Source of the DNA: Diplosphaera chodatii
Lineage: Eukaryota > Chlorophyta > Trebouxiophyceae > Prasiolales > Stichococcaceae
Length of the DNA: 64,000 nt
NCBI GenBank assembly: GCA_032358165.1
Contig: JAALGY010000033.1
Span: 2,852,001 to 2,916,000, forward strand
Direction: 5' to 3'
The position numbers were made by a program, and so were the translations under genes. The notes below the pieces were generated by a model. That model was not told the DNA's origin, ran no database searches, and was given only the letters and a program-made list of their open reading frames with translations. Shown piece after piece: positions 1 through 11,841 of this stretch (position 1 is its first letter; every line of letters begins with the position of its first letter).

Positions 1-2006
1 CTCAGGCAACGTCCTGTGACATGCGGTGTGCAGGACGATGTGTATGACGAGGTTCAGCCGCTGGTCCGATCCGTGCTGGATGGCTACAACGGGTGCATCT
101 TCGCGTATGGCCAGACCGGCAGTGGCAAAACGTACACCATGGATGGCACCGCATCCAACCCAGGTGATTTGCGATTGCCTGACCGGCTGCTGTGCAAACC
201 CTCATCTGCAAGAGACCCCTTCTGCACGTGCAGCGTGAGCCTGCGTGTTGCACTACTAAGCAGATATCCATGCCATCATGCATGTGCAGCGTTTTCATTG
301 TTGAAACATATCTGCGCAGCAGGCAGTGCACGGACCATTCATGATGCGCGCAGGCATCAACAGCCGGGCGCTGACCACGCTGTTCGAGGTGGCCGGCGCG
401 GAGGGACAGCGGCGCGCGGTGTCGCTAAGCGTGTCGTACTTGGAGGTGTACAACGAGGCCGTGCGCGACCTGCTGGTCAAGGAGGCAGGGAGTCTGGAGG
501 TTTCTGGCATTCCCGCTGGCCAGCTGTCCCCAGGTGCAACTTGAGCGCCACTGTATGGTGCTGTGGTCACATGCGACGGCCTTGCTGCAAGGAGGACACC
601 GCAATGGCGACCAGTTGCACTGCAGGCGCTGAGCGCGTTCCAGGTCTGTCATGGCGCAGTGTGGATAGTGCAGGCGACATCCGAACTGTGCTGAAGGTGC
701 GGTGTCCGACCCCGCCCGGCTCATGTGCATGTTTGCTATCTGAACGGCCTGCATGGCTTGGAGATATTGTCAAGTGTGGCCTGCAACCATTCTGCTGTGG
801 GTGCTGCCGCAGGAGGCAGCCCGCAACCGGGCCACTGCACGCACCAACATGAACGAGCACAGCAGCCGCAGCCACAGCGTGCTGTCGGTGCGGCTGCAGC
901 CTGCAGGCGGCGGCGCTCCCAGCGTGCTGCACCTCGTCGACCTGGCAGGTGAGGCGCCCAACTGTTCGCCGGCTGGACGCCTGCATCTGCATACGAGCAT
1001 AGCATGCATCTTCGAGGCTTTCGTCATGTTCGCCGGCATGCAGTCAAGGTTTGTTGGACGCATAACAGTTGCTCGAGCATCTGATGCCCTCGGTGCTCCT
1101 CGCTGTTTTACAACACGGTGTATTTGCTGCTTGACCGTCTTCAGGGTCCGAGCGTGTGGCCAAGTCAGAGGCGGCAGGGCAGCAGCTCAGGGAGGCGCAG
1201 TGCATCAACCGCTCGCTGTCAGCGCTGGGCGGTGTCATTGCGGCGCTGCAGCAGGGCAGTCCACATATCCCATACCGGAACTCCAAGCTCACTCAGGTCC
1301 GCACCATGATCCAGTCCCCAGGGCTGCACTGACACCACTGACACCTGCCACAACCTCTGCTGTTCTCAAGACTGACACCTGAAAATGGGTGCTGCCCTTT
1401 GCGGAATAGTATGGCAACAGATGTATGGTCAAGGTGACCTATGTAGTGGTGACGTTGGCGCTGCTTCGATGCAGGCGCTACAGGATGCGCTGTGCACCGC
1501 CACCAGTTCGAAGACGCTGCTGGTCTGCAATGTTGCTCCGGAGGCTGCCTCCACCAGCGAGACGCTGTCGAGCCTCAACTTTGCGGCACGAGCGGCACAG
1601 GTGGAGCTTGGCGCATCACGCCGGGCTGATTTGACCCCCAGCAAGTCGGCTCCGGAATCCGTGCCACCCCGCAAGCAGCTAACACCTGGTGGGTGTACCA
1701 GCCTTTAGGTCTTACTACTGCTGACATGAACTTCAATGTGCTTTCAGTCGCCTCTTGAAATACGGTCCTGCAGCTTGCTTGACTCACCTGAATTTGCCCA
1801 GTGATGCTTGGCTAACTGCCTGAGCTTGTCTTCCAGGCGCCACGGTGCAGAGTCCGGCGCCCAGCTCGGGTCGCCGAACCCCACTGGCGGCTCGCAGTCA
1901 GAATGATGGCAATGTGGCGACGCCGGTCAGCAGCGGTAAGGTCAAGAAGCAACGATCGGCCATGCTGATCAACCGGCAGTCTGCCACGGCTGCATGCCAG
2001 GATTGA
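1..2006 (+). CDS. Kinesin motor protein, kinesin-14-like (5' truncated)
   Basis: ATP-driven microtubule motor. Exons read at about 33-163, 327-532, 645-701, 811-947, 1146-1295, 1471-1687 and 1837-2006. The first carries the P-loop [11 protein letters not shown] preceded by GYNGCIFAY. Later exons carry [11 protein letters not shown], switch [14 protein letters not shown], switch II VDLAG followed by SERVAKSEA, then RNSKLTQ, and the closing motor segment [19 protein letters not shown]. Only about 80 mostly polar residues (P/S/R/K-rich) follow the motor before TGA at 2004-2006. A motor so close to the C-terminus, ending [11 protein letters not shown], is the kinesin-14 arrangement; these are usually minus-end-directed. 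The N-terminal stalk and start lie left of the window. A TGTAA at 2208-2212 could be the poly(A) signal. The motor call is firm; the subfamily is inference. Confidence 0.9.
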
Positions 2007-2207
2007 GTCTAGCAACACCTTCAGTCGGCATGCTCTGCTTCCTGCAGCCTGCTCGGGCAGTTGACAGGAAGCAGGCCATGCAATCATGTGCACAACTGGT
2101 GCATTGCATATCAGCAGAGGTGAACATGCATCCTTTCGTAACACTCGCGTTCGACTTGCAACCTTGGAACAATCAGCACTGCAGTAGCGGATCTGTGACT
2201 GTTGGAT

Positions 2208-2212
2208 TGTAA
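2208..2212 (+). promoter_or_regulatory. Candidate TGTAA poly(A) signal of the kinesin gene
   Basis: TGTAA lies 202 nt after the kinesin stop and 50 nt before the next ATG. UGUAA is the usual poly(A) signal in chlorophytes. A five-base motif is weak alone, but similar copies follow RadA (25995-25999), the dehydrogenase (10535-10539) and the CNOT10-like gene (30920-30924). Confidence 0.4.
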
Positions 2213-2262
2213 GCAGATCCCAGACTTCTTTTCATCTATCTGGACTTGCCATCATCGGCATC

Positions 2263-4298
2263 ATGGCAGCGCGCCTGCTGTCGCTGTCGCGGCGCACAAT
2301 GATGGGTGCAGCAGCAGCATCTGTCGTGGGTCTCGGCGGAGCAGCATTCACAGCGCAGACGACGGTGCAGTTTGACTCTTGAGACTGAGCATGCGACTCC
2401 ATGACATGCATCTCGTTCTCCGAGTCCCTTGTGCAGTTTCCACCGAATCAGTCTAGCTTCTGATGCCATGCGACAATCGCAGGGATGGCCATCAACGGCA
2501 CACGCCGAGGAGGCGAAGCCGGCGCTGGACCCAAAGGACTGGCGCAGCTTCAAGGTCGTCGAGCGGCGGGTGCTGACACATAACGACGCCACAGGTGGGA
2601 ATGGTCGTTGCCGGTAACTGAGAGAGCGCGACGATGTCGATATGCCTCGATTGACGATCAACAATTGGGTGCCAAGTGTCCACCCTGCTTGCAACACATG
2701 CCAAATCCGTCAGTCTGCCCTGCGCACAGGCATTGGCACCCACTTCCTGCGTTTCGAGCTGCCAACGCCGGACACGCCCCTAGGCTTGCCAGTGGTGCGC
2801 AATCTATGTCACTTGCTGACCTGGCCTGCTGTGTCTGCAGTGCTTGCATGTGGTATACCCTGTTGATGTCACGCCAGTATCTATCTGTGATACATTGCTG
2901 TCCTCTTGCAGGCTTCATGCTTCCTCACTAGGTGAGTCCTTGGCGTCCATATCACCATGTGGACGTGTACCCTGATGTGCTCGAGTCTCGCCCACACATC
3001 CTCTACTACTGCAGGGCGCCCATTGGATCAGAAGATGAGGACGGGTCAAAGAAGCAGGTCATCCGGCCCTATACACCGGTGACATCAGCAGAGATGCCCG
3101 AGCCAGTCGGCCACTTTGACCTGGTCGTGAAGGCGTACCCAACAGGAAAGATGAGCAAGCACATCGGGGAGCTGCAGGTGGGCTCCTTGCAGCCGCGTGC
3201 ACCATTGCAATGGTGTGTGGCAATGGGGGCAGAACAGAGGCAACACAGTGTTGCTTGCAATAATGGCAGGTGGGCGATGAGCTGGAGGTCAAGGGGCCTA
3301 TACCAAAATTCGCATACAAGTCCAACATGAAGAAGAGCATTGGTGAGTGGCCAGCGATTTGCTGCACGGTAGCCTTGTTATGAGAGCAGTAGCGTGTCAG
3401 GATGCCAATGGTTGGTGCTTCAGGTCAAGAGTCACGGTGGACTGTCAATGCAGGTATGATTGCAGGTGGCAGCGGGCTGACGCCCATGATGCAGGTCGCC
3501 TCCCGGATACTGTCCGACAAGGATGATAAGACACAGGCAAGCGTGATGGCAGCCATGAGGGCCTGTGTGGTTAGTCCTTCTTCTGTGGGGTTGTGCAGCC
3601 ACTGCTCTGCGGCGCAATAATTTGTTGCACTTTATGCAGGTGTCCCTCGTGTTTGCCAACCAAAGTGAGGACGACATCATCCTGAGTGAGGACCTCGACA
3701 AGATGGAACGCGAGCATGAGAACTTCAAGGTCAGGCAGCACTAAGCGCAGCAACACCAGTGACATTCAGGTATGCCTGTCAGTGGTCGTCCTCACCCATC
3801 TGCTCTGTACCTGTGAAGCATCGGTGCACCACTGCATGCTGCAGGTGCATTACATGCTCGACAAGCCGTCGAGGAAAGAGGACTGGAAGGGTGGCGTAGG
3901 GTATGTGACAGAGGACGTGGTGAAGCAGCACCTGCCGCCCCCCAGCGATGACAACTGGATCCTGGTCTGCGGTCCTCCTCCGATGATGAACGTAAGTCGT
4001 CGCTCGGCTTGCCAAGACTAGGCGCTGCATGGCAGGGGAATTGCGAGCTGCAATGCCCATGGACGGCCTGCCGGGATGTCGAAGAGTCTCGCATGATATT
4101 CATGCAGGCCATCTCGGGTGACAAAGCAAAGGACAAGTCGCAGGGCGAGCTGCAGGGCCTGCTGAAAAAGATGGGCTACACAGCAGACCAGGTGCCGTTC
4201 GCTCACAAACACATCAAGATGTTTGCCTTGGGTGCACTTCCCGCTGAGCTTGCAACATGATAGTGACATCTATACTCACGCAGGTGTACAAGTTCTAG
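2263..4298 (+). CDS. NADH-cytochrome b5 reductase
   Basis: FAD enzyme passing electrons from NADH to cytochrome b5, for example for lipid desaturation. The ATG at 2263 starts a short basic leader (MAARLLSLSRR) and one hydrophobic stretch (about residues 14-30) that would anchor the protein in the ER or outer mitochondrial membrane. Exons follow with EEAKPALDPKDWRSFKVVE; THFLRFELPTPDTPLGLPV; the FAD motif RPYTPVT in an exon at about 3017-3177; VGDELEVKGPIPKF; the NAD site GGSGLTPMMQV at about 3466; VSLVFANQSEDDIIL; CGPPPMM at about 3970; LLKKMGYTADQ; and a last exon of five codons, VYKF then TAG (4296-4298). Size and motif order match the full-length family. It converges with the hydrolase gene ending at 4585. 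Confidence 0.93.
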
Positions 4299-4584
4299 GA
4301 TGCTCTGGACCGCATTTGCTGCAAAGTAAATCTGGCGGCGCTGATACATGCTAGGATCAGCTGTTAGTTATCAATTGCCAGTCATATTGGATTGACCGGT
4401 AGGCCAGATCCCCAAAGGCAGCGCACATGAACGTGACGAGCCTATGCTGACTGACATGGGTGGAAATAATGCTCGGGGCAGATGCCTTGGTGGCGCCCAG
4501 CTTGGAGTGACGAAGCCAACAACACCATTGTTTCAGGCCACTCGGAGCAATTCCTGTCCAGCTACATGACCTGATCTCAGATAC

Positions 4585-6471
4585 TCACGCCCTATCAAGT
4601 ATCCACTCCACTATCCTGGTGATGATCTTCTCATTGCCTGGCTCCTTGATCAGGACGTGCCACCGTTTTGGAAGCATGACCAGCTCCTTGTCAGTAGACT
4701 GCACAACATGGCGTAAGTCTAGGCCACGAACTCAGTTTCACTGCAGACGAAGCATCAAGCAGGCGCAGTGGGTCACCAACGCAACATACCTGAGAGGCCT
4801 CAAGAAGCAGCTTGGACCCATCGGGGTCGCACAGAGTGTCATCTACACATGAGACACAGCGCAACATGGAACTCCATCTGACCGAACTTTATATTCAGAA
4901 TGCCCAACGTCCTGCAACAGCAACACCCATCTGACAGAGAAAACATGGTCACCTTCGCCGTGGAAGCAAATCCAACGGAATTTAAGATCGCTCAGGCGAG
5001 GCAGCAGCTCGCGTGTCACCCTAACATACTCTGCATTCAGAAGGCACGCATTCAGAGGGCAGTTTGTCATCGCCTGGCTCGCATACAGCTTGGAGTGCTA
5101 CTGGAGGCTGCTCATGGTGATGATGCCGGTTGTAGGTAGTGGCTTCATGAGACGCACCTGCTGCTGATCGGGCACGTGTGTTGCCCTGCGCACATCCACT
5201 GGCAAGCTGATGACATCAATGTGATCGACTGCAAAGCACTGTTCCTCCACCAGGTATTCGCAGGTAATGCCGCCTGCTCACCTGAAAATTGAGAGGATCC
5301 TGATCCCATTCTTGCTGCAGCTCAGGATACAGGGGGTTCCTGTTCACCTTTGCCACCTGAGCTGCCGGCAGCAGCCAGCTGACAAGCCGCGACAGTGGCC
5401 TGTATAGCACAGCGTATGGCTTGGCATGAGCAGCGCACACTGCATTGCACTGTCCTGCATGGGGCAGATCCTGTCGAAAGCTGACAGTATGTGGAAGTCG
5501 GTCCAGTACGCTGGTGACTCACAACAGGTATGGGTTCAGCCCAGCTCGCGAAACCTTCTCCAGTGACACCATGGGAGCCAGCAGCACTGCGCCCCCGTAC
5601 AGTTCGGCCTGCAAGAGCAAGCAACAAGAGGTTCTGCGACGCTAGACTCAACTCAGATGTGGTGATAGACAAGGCTGCGTGGTGTGGAGGACCAAGGCTG
5701 TTGCTGAGGCGCTCACGTGCCGCTGCATGACATGGATGGCCACGCAGCCGCCCAATGAGATGCCAGTCAGGAAGACCGGCACGCCGCTGAAGCCTGGCAC
5801 CCCACTGTCTGGTATAAGTCTGCACACCAGACATCTCAGAAAGGCTGAAGCATGCACATGAAAGTTGATGATCTTCCCACCTCTTTGTTGTCTCCCATCC
5901 CCACCGGTCATATAGCGCTTACTTTGACGCTTACCTGCGAAACTGCAAAGCGTCAGCAATGATGTCCTCAAAGCTCTCAAAGAAGCTGCGCAGGCCGCGG
6001 AGCCCCTCTGAAAACCCGCAGCCCTGCATGTCAAAGCCCGCCACCGAGATCCCCGCGTTGTTCAGGCGCTCGATCCACGAGCCTGAGTACACAAGCGGTC
6101 GGCCGGCACCCTGCAGATTGTGTGCATGCAAGACCTCAGTCATAAGCCGAGCTGCTGCACACGCCACAGCCTATACAGGTCACATCAGAAAGCTGCAGCG
6201 GCATCAAGTAGCCGCATGCACTGGATACCTGGGTGCGCAAATACTCCATCACGAAAGCGCCGTTACCATGACACAGCTGCACAACTGCCTTTGGCTCCGC
6301 AGTGGTGGCCGGCCAGAAGTAGCAGGCCAAATTCAGACCCAAAGCGTTCACAAAGGTTGCGACCTTGCCTCGTGTGCCCATCTGATTCGCGAGTGCCTCG
6401 CTGGCGAACAAGGACGCGGGACTGGCTGGCCATGCATCCCAAAACTCGCCGATGGCCATTGCGGGATGCAC
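4585..6471 (-). CDS. Alpha/beta hydrolase, monoglyceride lipase / lysophospholipase-like
   Basis: Serine hydrolase probably acting on monoacylglycerol or a lysophospholipid. The ATG at 6471 begins MHPAMAIGEFWDAWPASPAS. The first exon runs to VVQLCHGNGAFVMEYLRTQ, which holds the oxyanion-hole HGNG. Next come GSWIERLNNAGISVAGFDMQ and GCGFSEGLRGLRSFFESFED, then FLTGISLGGCVAIHVM with the nucleophile elbow G-x-S-x-G. Further exons give SWLLPAAQVAKVNRNPLYP, KPLPTTGIITMSSLQ and FRWICFHGEGD, which joins DTLCDPDGSKLLLEASQ and supplies the catalytic Asp. The catalytic His is in LPKRWHVLIKEPGNEKI. The stop is TGA at 4587-4585. All three triad positions are present. There is no signal peptide. An upstream non-coding or short coding exon cannot be excluded. 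The family is sure; the substrate is not. Confidence 0.88.
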
Positions 6472-6823
6472 TGAAGCCTATATGACGGCGTTTGCTGACA
6501 CCCCTATGCCGTTTGCTCAGGTGTCCGTGCGCTGAGCGTTATGCAGAAATAGCCGAGCTGGTCTGAGCTCTGCAGGTGCACCGGACAAACAGCTGACACC
6601 GGCCAAACGCCTTGGCAAGTGCTCAAACCTCGGAGCAAGCATATACCAATGAGCTGTGTCTTCACAGTCGTGCGGCTATAACAGGAATTGCGCCCGCACG
6701 GCAGCGTTGCACCTGCATTATGCATGGTCACGTGATTTACACCCTCGTCCGCCACATTATGCAGTCACCTGCCAGCAGGTCGAACATGGCCCCGCCTTGA
6801 AAGCCTACCTGATGCTGAGATAC

Positions 6824-6851
6824 TTGCAAGAGATTCTTTGCAAGAGATTCT
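6824..6851. repeat. 14-bp perfect tandem duplication
   Basis: The unit TTGCAAGAGATTCT occurs twice back to back and is followed by the start of a third copy (TTGC). It lies in intergenic DNA and looks like a simple slippage duplication. Confidence 0.9.
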
Positions 6852-7035
6852 TTGCTAGCGGCAACCCCTTGCCAGGTCGCGTGTAACACACTGGTCAAAC
6901 ACCTGGCACCTGCCATTCAGCAGGGCCGCGAGCTTCAACACTGTTACCTGCTGTGCAGGCGGGTCAGGTGTACCCATGGAGGTGGTCACCTCTCACGTTG
7001 ACTGGTCTGCAGCATACCGTATCGCATGGTTCGCC

Positions 7036-7101
7036 CTCGCGTCCCATCGCAGCAACAGCAGCAGCACTCGCGTCCCATCGCATGCAGCAACAGCAGCAGC
7101 A
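7036..7101. repeat. Tandem repeat containing CAG runs
   Basis: Two near-identical units of 31 and about 35 bp start at 7036 and 7067. Each begins CTCGCGTCCCATCGCA and ends in a run of CAA/CAG triplets. The second has a TG insertion and one extra CAG. This is consistent with local duplication of a trinucleotide-repeat segment. Confidence 0.85.
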
Positions 7102-7576
7102 GCCACTGCATGTACGTGTGCGAGCCACAGCACATACACGCTAGCCGCAGCACCGGGCTGCTGTCGTACGTGCCTGGGGGCTCAGAAGCACACCGTCGCA
7201 GCTGCTGTCACCCCCAATAGCCTGGTGGACCCAGTCAACAGCAGACCTTCCTGCGCCCGCCGTAATTTCACTTGGAGACAGTGGTAAACCACGCAGGCTT
7301 TGCTGTCCAAACCCTGGTCACACTGTACTTTCGTCTGAACTAGCCCTCAACGCTGCATGGCCAGTGGGGGTGATGGCACGCGTGTTGCGGAGTGCCTGGA
7401 CTGCTGCGAGTCGAGTGAAGTGCCTGACAAGCAGCGTGCCTGACCTCAGCGCCGGTACATGCCGGTCATTCATGCGTGAAGCAAGTCGAGTCGACAAGTG
7501 ACTTTGCCGCCGAAGTGCCATACGGCCGCCGACGCGGGCTTGGCGGTCCCAGGTTGCCACCACCGCAGGCGCAGGC

Positions 7577-8772
7577 ATGGATGCCAGTCAAGCTGCGCCG
7601 TCTGGAGAGCGTCCAACTGATGCCGCAGGCGCGCCTCCGGCTACCCCGAGCGCTGCTGGTGCGCTTCGACAGGCTCTCGACGTCTCGGCGTTTCGGCCAG
7701 CGCCCACCGTGAGACGCCCGCCGCAAGTCCACTCGTGATTGTTGTGCAGCAGTAGGCTGCCGAGTGCCTCAGACGTTTCTGAGGGTAGGCTGCGCTGATC
7801 TGCGAGATAGAATGTGGTCGGTGATCCAGTCAGTGTTCATCCCTTTTAGCTAGCGGTGATCCTTTCGTGCTCGTTCAAGGACGCACGAGGGATACTTCAA
7901 GCTACCGGTGCATTCACATTGGTTTCCATGTCAACAGGCATCTCGCGTTGCATGTGCTTGCATGCGTGGTCTGGCGCCTCGCATGCATCATGCTGCCGTG
8001 CAGTCACACAGGCAGCGCATGCACTGCAGCTGCACCCGGCTACGCTGGAGCAACAGCTCAGCTGCATTCGCCTTGAAATTGTAGCATGTCAGCACCTCTG
8101 ACGCGAGCCCTACCCTGCAGCAGACGGCTCGGCTGGGTCTGCGCCGATCGCCGGCAGCAAGCGCAGGGCGGCCTCCGCCGCCGAGGGCGACGACAAGAAG
8201 CAGCGCAAGGGGCTGTACTTCGAGTTCTCCAAGAAGAAATGGGAGAACGAGGACAGCTTCAAGCTGCCGGACGGTGCGCTGGCTCACGCCTTGCTCGCTG
8301 CGCATCCCTTGTACGGCAGATTCCGCTCTAGCTGCCATATTAACTGATTTCCGGGTCGCAATGGCTTGGCTTGTGGAGAGGCCCGGCTGATGCACGAACG
8401 CAACGGGGTGGAATGGTCTCGCATGCAGGCACCTACTGGCCGCTGGTGGAGGAGGGGGACGCCAGTGGCAACCATGGCACCGTGATCTGCAAGCTGTGCG
8501 TGCGCCACGGCAAAAACAACAACTTCACGGGCGATGGCTACCAGTGCGCTGCAGTCCGAACCACGTTGCATGTGCGTGATGTCAGCCTGCATGCACGACG
8601 TGTCATGAGTCAATGGTGCATTGGCCCTTAAACTGCCTACAACGCTTTGATCCTCTGGAACAGGAAGGGCAAACGCAGCGCACTGGTGGACCATCACATG
8701 AAGAACAAGCAGCATCGCTCGCTGATGGCAGAAATGGACAAGCAGCTGCGGAAGGTCACCATCGTGTCCGGC
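7577..8772 (+). CDS. Zinc-finger (C2H2/BED-like) coding segment, in frame with the downstream dehydrogenase
   Basis: No named family is recognised. A plausible first exon begins at ATG 7577 (MDASQAAPSGERPTDAAG), is Ala/Pro-rich, and ends at a GTGAGA donor at 7709. A second exon at about 8116-8275 is charged and basic (GSKRRAASAAEGDDKKQRKG, then LYFEFSKKKWENEDSFKLPDG). The third, at about 8432-8535, has TYWPLVEEGD and CKLCVRHGKNNNF. The fourth, from about 8642, has LWNRKGKRSALVDHHMKNKQH. Together they give C-x2-C ... H-x5-6-H, as in BED-like or C2H2 fingers, plus a nuclear-type basic stretch. The fourth exon has no stop and continues in frame through SLMAEMDKQLRKVTIVSG into MAQRLTNKVAIVTG, the dehydrogenase start. 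The joint between exons 1 and 2 is not phase-consistent as read, so another exon or donor is likely. Confidence 0.6.
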
Positions 8773-10242
8773 ATGGCCCAACGCCTGACCAACAAGGTCG
8801 CGATTGTCACAGGTGTGCGCCGCTGTAGCCGCTTGCATACATTCCAGCCTTGTCCTCCTAGCAGCACATGGCCAGCACATTCACCAGGGGTGTACCATCG
8901 CTCGGCTGTCTGTCGTTCGCAGGTGGCGCCAAGGGCATTGGGTACGCATGCGCAGCATGCCTGGGACACGAGGGTGCGCAGGTGGTGATTGCGGACATTG
9001 ATGAAACGGCGGCACAGCAGGCGGCGCAGCGGCTACAGCTGGAGGGCGTCGCGGCGTCTGCCTTCCGCTGTGACGTCGGCGTCAAGGACGAGGTGGTCCA
9101 CTCCGCTGGTATCATGGCGCTCACCATACACGTTGAGCCAAAATGAGAGAGGTTGCTCGACCGTCACGTCCATGTAGTCTGCCCGTGCACTCAAGGGTTG
9201 TGCTGCTGTACGGCGTGCCTCAGGTGGACGCGCTGGTGGCGGCGACGCTGCAAACCTTCCACGGTGTCGACATCCTGGTCAACAACGCCGGCATCGTGCG
9301 CGCTGCGGACTTTCTGGACATGACTGAAGCCGACTTCGATGAGGTCATCCGCGTCAATCTGAAGGGGATGTTCCTGGTAAGGTTGTACAGCGCTGGCTGG
9401 TCACGTCTCAAGGTTGCCCCTGTCCGACCAGCTCATTGGCAAAGAGGCGCTCACGTTTACTGTCATGCATGCGCAGTGCGGCCAGGCGATCGGGCGGCAG
9501 ATGAAGGAGCAGAACCGCGTGCGCGAGGGGCGGGGCGGTGCCATCATCAACATGTCATCCGTCAATGGCATCACCGCCATCCCGTCCATCGCCGGCTACA
9601 ACTCGTCCAAGGGCGGCGTTGACAACCTGACGAGGTGCCGGCTCACCGCCAGGCCCTTTGTTGGATGTGCTTACGTGCATAGTTGCTCGAGCTGCACCTC
9701 TCATGACCAGAGGCATGCTGGGTCCATGACGGTCGCACAGAACCTTGAGATGACTCGCTCAGCTGCTGAGCAGGTCGATGTCGCTGGCGATGGCACCACA
9801 TGGCGTTCGCGTGAATGCCATCGGGCCGGGCAGCATCATGACGGATGTGCTGGCGGCAGTCGCCAATGATGAGAACGGCATGAGGCGCATCCTCAGCCGC
9901 ACGCCCATGATGCGGATTGGTGACCCCCTGGAAGTGGGCCAGGTGATCTTTTTACATCTTGAGGTCAGACATCACCGAGCAGCTTGAGGCTGGTCTCAGC
10001 ACTGTGAAACTGTCAGGTGTCGGGCGATGCTGAGTGTCTGTTGCGTCTGACATTGGATCAGCCATGTGCAGGTGGCCGCATTCCTAGCGTCCGATGCTGC
10101 AAGCTACATCACGGGCCAGATCATCTATGTGGACGGGGGCCGGCTGGCGATGAACTACACAGTGGATGTGCCAGAGCATGTATTAAAGCAGAAGGACAAG
10201 GGTGCAGGCGGTCCACAGCCCATTGATGCCGAGGATGAGTGA
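8773..10242 (+). CDS. Short-chain dehydrogenase/reductase (classical SDR)
   Basis: NAD(P)-dependent oxidoreductase. The ATG at 8773 starts MAQRLTNKVAIVTG, and a GT donor follows at once. The next exon (about 8923-9094) completes the cofactor motif as GGAKGIGYACAACLGHEGA and continues with VVIADID, whose Asp favours NAD over NADP. Later exons give VDILVNNAGIVRAADFLDM with the NNAG motif (about 9223-9375), IINMSSVNG with the catalytic Ser and YNSSKGG with the YxxxK pair (about 9477-9633), and MAPHGVRVNAIGPGSIMTDV (about 9775-9940). The last exon has DAASYITGQIIYVDGGRLA and ends EDE then TGA at 10240-10242. Length and motifs fit a complete classical SDR. The substrate is unknown. A TGTAA lies at 10535-10539. 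The frame is open upstream into a zinc-finger segment, so the true start may be 7577. Confidence 0.9.
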
Positions 10243-10635
10243 GGAGGCGCCTCCCAGCATCCAGCTGTACACAGGCCAGTGCAGGCAGTGCAGGCCTGGA
10301 GTCTCCAACCCAGTGTCAAGTGCTGTCAGCTGTGTGTGGCATCATACTGCTGAGTGCCACTTCTGGAGCACACTCCTCTCGTATGCCACATGAATTGCAC
10401 TGCAATGTCGTAGGCCACTTACAATGGCATGCAAATGGTTTCTGCTTCTTGCTTGGTGGAGCTTTGCACAAGCTACACGAAAGGTTCTTCAGCGCCGTGA
10501 TGTGCTTCTGCATCTAGTTTTATGACCGCACATCTGTAATGGCGGTCGGCAGCCATGATAAGAAGAACAAACAACAGTTCTGCTAGAATGCCTGCTGGCT
10601 GTCTACTGACCCTTGATGGTGACAGGCGTGGTGAA
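10243..10635. other. Convergent intergenic region
   Basis: The 3' flanks of the plus-strand dehydrogenase and minus-strand TLC gene meet here. A TGTAA on the plus strand (10535-10539) and its complement TTACA (10419-10423) are candidate poly(A) signals for the two converging genes, with 3' ends that may overlap. No coding exon is seen. Confidence 0.55.
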
Positions 10636-11841
10636 TCAATATGGTTCTCTAGCTGCTGCCTTATTGGCCAGCTTCCGCTTGTTAGCCTGGTGTCGCACCA
10701 CACTGAATATCTGATATGCCCAGAAAACTGACACGATCTGCACGCCCAGTGCGCCAACCTGCGCAATCGCACCACTCTATCAACCAGTTGCATCGAAGAG
10801 ACAGCTGCAGAGGACCTGGACCAGTGGTCACGATGTTGCAGAATCCCGCACCTTTACAATCATGTGCGTGCTGGGAGTGTGCAGCGCCGTCCATGTCACG
10901 CACGGTCCGATCACGAGTCGGCACACGAAGAAAGTGAGCGCGAAGGCCACCTGCAGAGTCAAAGCGTCTGCAGGAATACCGCACTACCAACTTGCTTGCA
11001 TATGCTAGAGCACACCAATAATCAAGCAGCACAGTCGTTTGCCGTACGTCATTGAGAAGCGCGAGGCCAGAGTCCTTCATGCGCAGCTCCTGCATCAAAA
11101 GGACATTTGCAGTTCGGATCGCCAGACAATTTTGCTGTACTCCTGACATGACATGTAATTTTCATTGTGCTGCTGGGCTCACAAACCTTCAGCATTGCCC
11201 TGTTGTGGAGACAGGGACTGGACATCTCCTGCATAGGGCACTCCCGATCACAAGCAGTGGTAGAGGCACATGCAGCAGCACGCACGTTGTGCTGAGGTCA
11301 TCGAGACCGCAAGCATTTGCACTCACCATCAGCACCAGGCAAACGGTCAGCTCTGGGCCGCTCCTCAGCTGCATCACGCCAACCCACAGGCCAAGGATCG
11401 TTGCCAGGTGGTGCAGCAAATTTGGCAGGTCGTGGCTTATGAGTTCGCAGCATATTGAGTCGTAGGTGAAATACGCCAGCGATACCGTGAGCACCGTCAG
11501 CTGCACGCCAGAGTACTACTGCAAGTCATGGATGCATGCATGATTGGGCGCAGGATGGACATGCCAACGTGCGCAGGACCTAACAACCCAATCCTGCAGA
11601 AATGGATACAGCTTGCCTGCTCAGGCGTAGTGACTGTGCCATAGTTGCTCAGGGGATGCCGCCAGTCCACTGCCCAGGAGCCCAGGCGCAGGGCGATGAT
11701 TGCATGCACAAAGCTGACGGCGACATTTGAGAAGGTCGCGCTGAACCTTTTGAAGACGAGCCGTCTCAAAATCAAAAACAGGACACTCCAAGCCACCAAA
11801 TACAAGGCCAAATCACGCCAAATGTTTGCTGGTGATGTCAT
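10636..11841 (-). CDS. TLC-domain multi-pass membrane protein
   Basis: Member of the TRAM-LAG1-CLN8 membrane family, which includes ceramide synthases and TLCD/TMEM56 proteins of lipid handling. The ATG at 11841 begins MTSPANIWRDLALYLVAWSV, the first membrane span. The same exon holds FKRFSATFSNVAVSFVHAII. The next (about 11500-11300) has LAYFTYDSICCELISHDLPN and LLHHLATILGLWVGVM; this His-rich segment is the family signature. Later exons have LLMQELRMKDSGLALLNDV, a span LQVAFALTFFVCRLVIGPCV, and a last span VGALGVQIVSVFWAYQIFSV. The tail is lysine-rich (RHQANKRKLANKAAAREPY) before TGA at 10638-10636, as expected for an ER-facing cytosolic tail. The ceramide-synthase HHDD motif is not seen, so a TLCD/TMEM56-type protein is more likely. 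Confidence 0.82.

Larger units (their letters stand above)
6472..7576. other. Intergenic region between divergent genes
   Basis: About 1.1 kb separates the hydrolase start (6471, minus) from the zinc-finger exon (7577, plus). Several open frames of 60-100 codons exist in overlapping frames, but none shows a recognisable motif or coherent splice pattern. The region holds two small tandem duplications (6824-6851 and 7036-7101) and probably the promoters and 5' leaders of both flanking genes. Confidence 0.6.

Noticed and set aside
4299..4584. Short gap after cytochrome b5 reductase checked for an RNA gene or exon
   Set aside because: A 286-bp convergent spacer with no recognisable structure or frame.
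7036..7101. CAG runs as a coding poly-Gln exon
   Set aside because: Neighbouring frames give no coherent protein, and the repeat is a local two-unit duplication in intergenic DNA.
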